From contig CAYHTN010000076.1 in assembly GCA_964359565.1 (NCBI GenBank), positions 1-5,707 of the forward strand: DNA of 5,707 nucleotides. Direction: 5' to 3'. The translations under genes and the position numbers were made by a program. Positions within the stretch are counted from its first letter, which is position 1; each line of letters starts with the position of its first letter. This DNA comes from JAGOTP01 sp964359565 (lineage in GTDB: Bacteria > Patescibacteriota > Patescibacteriia > 2-12-FULL-60-25). Of the stretch, positions 4,830-5,707 are shown piece after piece. The notes beneath the pieces are model-generated. The model worked only from the letters and a program-made list of their open reading frames with translations. It did no database searches and was not told where the DNA came from.

Positions 4830-5707
4830 ATGACTCCATCCTCTTCCTCGCCGGAGCGACGAACAAAACTCCTTTTTATTTCTGCATTCATCGTTCTTCT
4901 CGGTGTCAGTGCCCTCCTGTGGCACAAGCGACCACAGCACGCACTTCCCGTGGCTCGCCCAAGCACCATGCAAGAGGCGTATGACGCCTTAGGGCGAGCC
5001 TCGGAACAACCGATCCAGGTCCAGGTCCAACATGGTATTGCCCGCTTTGTGACCGCGGACATCCCAACAGAGGGATCAAATCCGACCGAACGTGCCCGTC
5101 ATTATCTCGACACCTTCGGAGCACTCTACGGATTACACGCCTCGTCCGGGGTGGAGCTCATCCTCCGTCGTACCACGAAGATTTCAGAGGAAGAAGCGAC
5201 GGTGGTCTTCGCCCAACGCTATCAAAATCTTCCCGTCTTTGGAGGCGAACTTCTTGTCTCGCTCCAACAAGATCGCGTCTATTCAACCATCGGGAGCCTC
5301 TTTAAACCCGACCGATTCTTTTCGATCACCCCCACTTTGAGTTCAAAAGATGCGATCGCACGCGCCCAAGCTGCCGTTCGTGCTCCTGGGGCAAAAACGT
5401 TTGCCGATCCAATCCTTGAGATCTTTGACGCCGCCGTTTCTGATGGTGGGATGACGAGCTCGAGCAACGCGCGCTTAGCCTGGCGTGTTTTTCTAGAGAC
5501 GCCTGCTCGCCGCGAAGTCCATTTAGATGCACATGACGGTTCTCTCCTCAGCACCTTCGCAACCGAACAAGAAGATTACGACCTTGATCTTCAAACCGCG
5601 AACGGCAACGAAGCGACAATTGCCAATTTGTGTTATTACCTCACCAGTGATGATGACGCGATCGGTGATGAGGACGGCCTTGAACGCGGGTATCACGGCG
5701 ATCGTGA
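4830..5707 (+). CDS. Probable M4-like metalloprotease precursor: N-terminal membrane/signal segment plus FTP and PepSY-type propeptide (3' end outside window)
   Basis: The frame is open for 292 codons from the ATG at 4830 to the right edge. Residues 1-12 are Ser-rich and basic, and 13-30 are a hydrophobic signal peptide or signal anchor. Residues about 85-158 match the fungalysin/thermolysin propeptide (FTP) pattern: Y-L-D-T-F-G-A-L-Y-G-L (92-102), then V-V-F-A-Q-R-Y-Q-N-L-P-V-F-G-G-E-L (125-141), then a short V-Y-S-T-I-G-S strand. Residues about 171-243 look like the following PepSY-type segment: S-K-D-A-I-A-R-A, then L-A-W-R-V-F-L (216-222), then V-H-L-D-A-H-D-G-S-L-L (230-240). In known M4 precursors this region folds and inhibits the protease before self-cleavage. 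An Asp-rich stretch (274-282) near the window end may begin the mature part. The catalytic H-E-x-x-H region lies beyond the window, so protease activity is inferred from the propeptide alone. The gene diverges from galU and has no visible Shine-Dalgarno. Confidence 0.85.
   Translation, partial: MTPSSSSPERRTKLLFISAFIVLLGVSALLWHKRPQHALPVARPSTMQEAYDALGRASEQPIQVQVQHGIARFVTADIPTEGSNPTERARHYLDTFGALYGLHASSGVELILRRTTKISEEEATVVFAQRYQNLPVFGGELLVSLQQDRVYSTIGSLFKPDRFFSITPTLSSKDAIARAQAAVRAPGAKTFADPILEIFDAAVSDGGMTSSSNARLAWRVFLETPARREVHLDAHDGSLLSTFATEQEDYDLDLQTANGNEATIANLCYYLTSDDDAIGDEDGLERGYHGDR

Noticed and set aside
4735..4866. 44-codon N-terminal extension of GalU from the ATG at 4866
   Set aside because: The extension has no family homology, would make the protein too long, and overlaps the start of the divergent gene. 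The ATG at 4734 gives a standard GalU N-terminus.
1..5707. UGA recoding, as in Gracilibacteria/Absconditabacteria
   Set aside because: galU ends on TGA exactly at the expected C-terminus, with the next gene starting 13 bases later, and no real gene has an internal in-frame TGA. The standard code fits.
1..5707. CRISPR arrays, tRNA/rRNA genes, insertion sequences, attachment sites
   Set aside because: No regularly spaced direct repeats, cloverleaf-like segments, transposase/integrase motifs or terminal inverted repeats were seen. Nearly all sequence is accounted for by five genes.

Overview
The window looks like ordinary chromosomal DNA from a bacterium with a compact genome, most likely a member of the Candidate Phyla Radiation (Patescibacteria). 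This is inferred from three things: a Cys-rich exported protein ending in the two-helix 'type IV secretion pilin' module common in that group, unusually short gaps between genes, and start codons with almost no Shine-Dalgarno sequence. No rRNA or marker gene confirms it. The standard code fits: galU ends on TGA at the expected length, and no in-frame TGA is needed elsewhere.

Layout. Four genes lie on the minus strand, in transcription order from about 4734 down to 1: galU (UTP-glucose-1-phosphate uridylyltransferase), a family 1 solute-binding lipoprotein, a 434-residue Cys-rich protein with a C-terminal pilin-like membrane module, and a second Cys-rich exported protein that runs off the left edge. 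One gene on the plus strand, starting at 4830, diverges from galU. It runs off the right edge and encodes the N-terminal membrane/signal segment and propeptide-type domains of a probable M4-like (thermolysin/fungalysin) metalloprotease. The 95-base gap between galU and the protease gene must hold both divergent promoters. Almost every base is coding, and no stretch above 300 bases lacks a gene.

The minus-strand genes form two pairs. galU and the lipoprotein gene are 13 bases apart, and the two Cys-rich genes are 7 bases apart. Between the pairs, at 2375-2410, is a perfect 13-bp stem-loop with T-rich flanks on both sides. Its distal arm ends two bases before the start codon of the pilin-like gene, and a plausible promoter for that gene overlaps it, with the -10 hexamer in the loop.

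The genes share a cell-envelope theme: activated sugar supply (galU), substrate capture at the membrane (lipoprotein), a probable exported protease, and two disulfide-rich surface or secreted proteins. The most interesting material is the Cys-rich pair. They look like tandem paralogues sharing a repeated eight-cysteine module (two good copies in one, two good and one degenerate in the other), and one of them joins these modules to a pilin-like membrane anchor. No mobile element, CRISPR array, RNA gene or integration site is visible.
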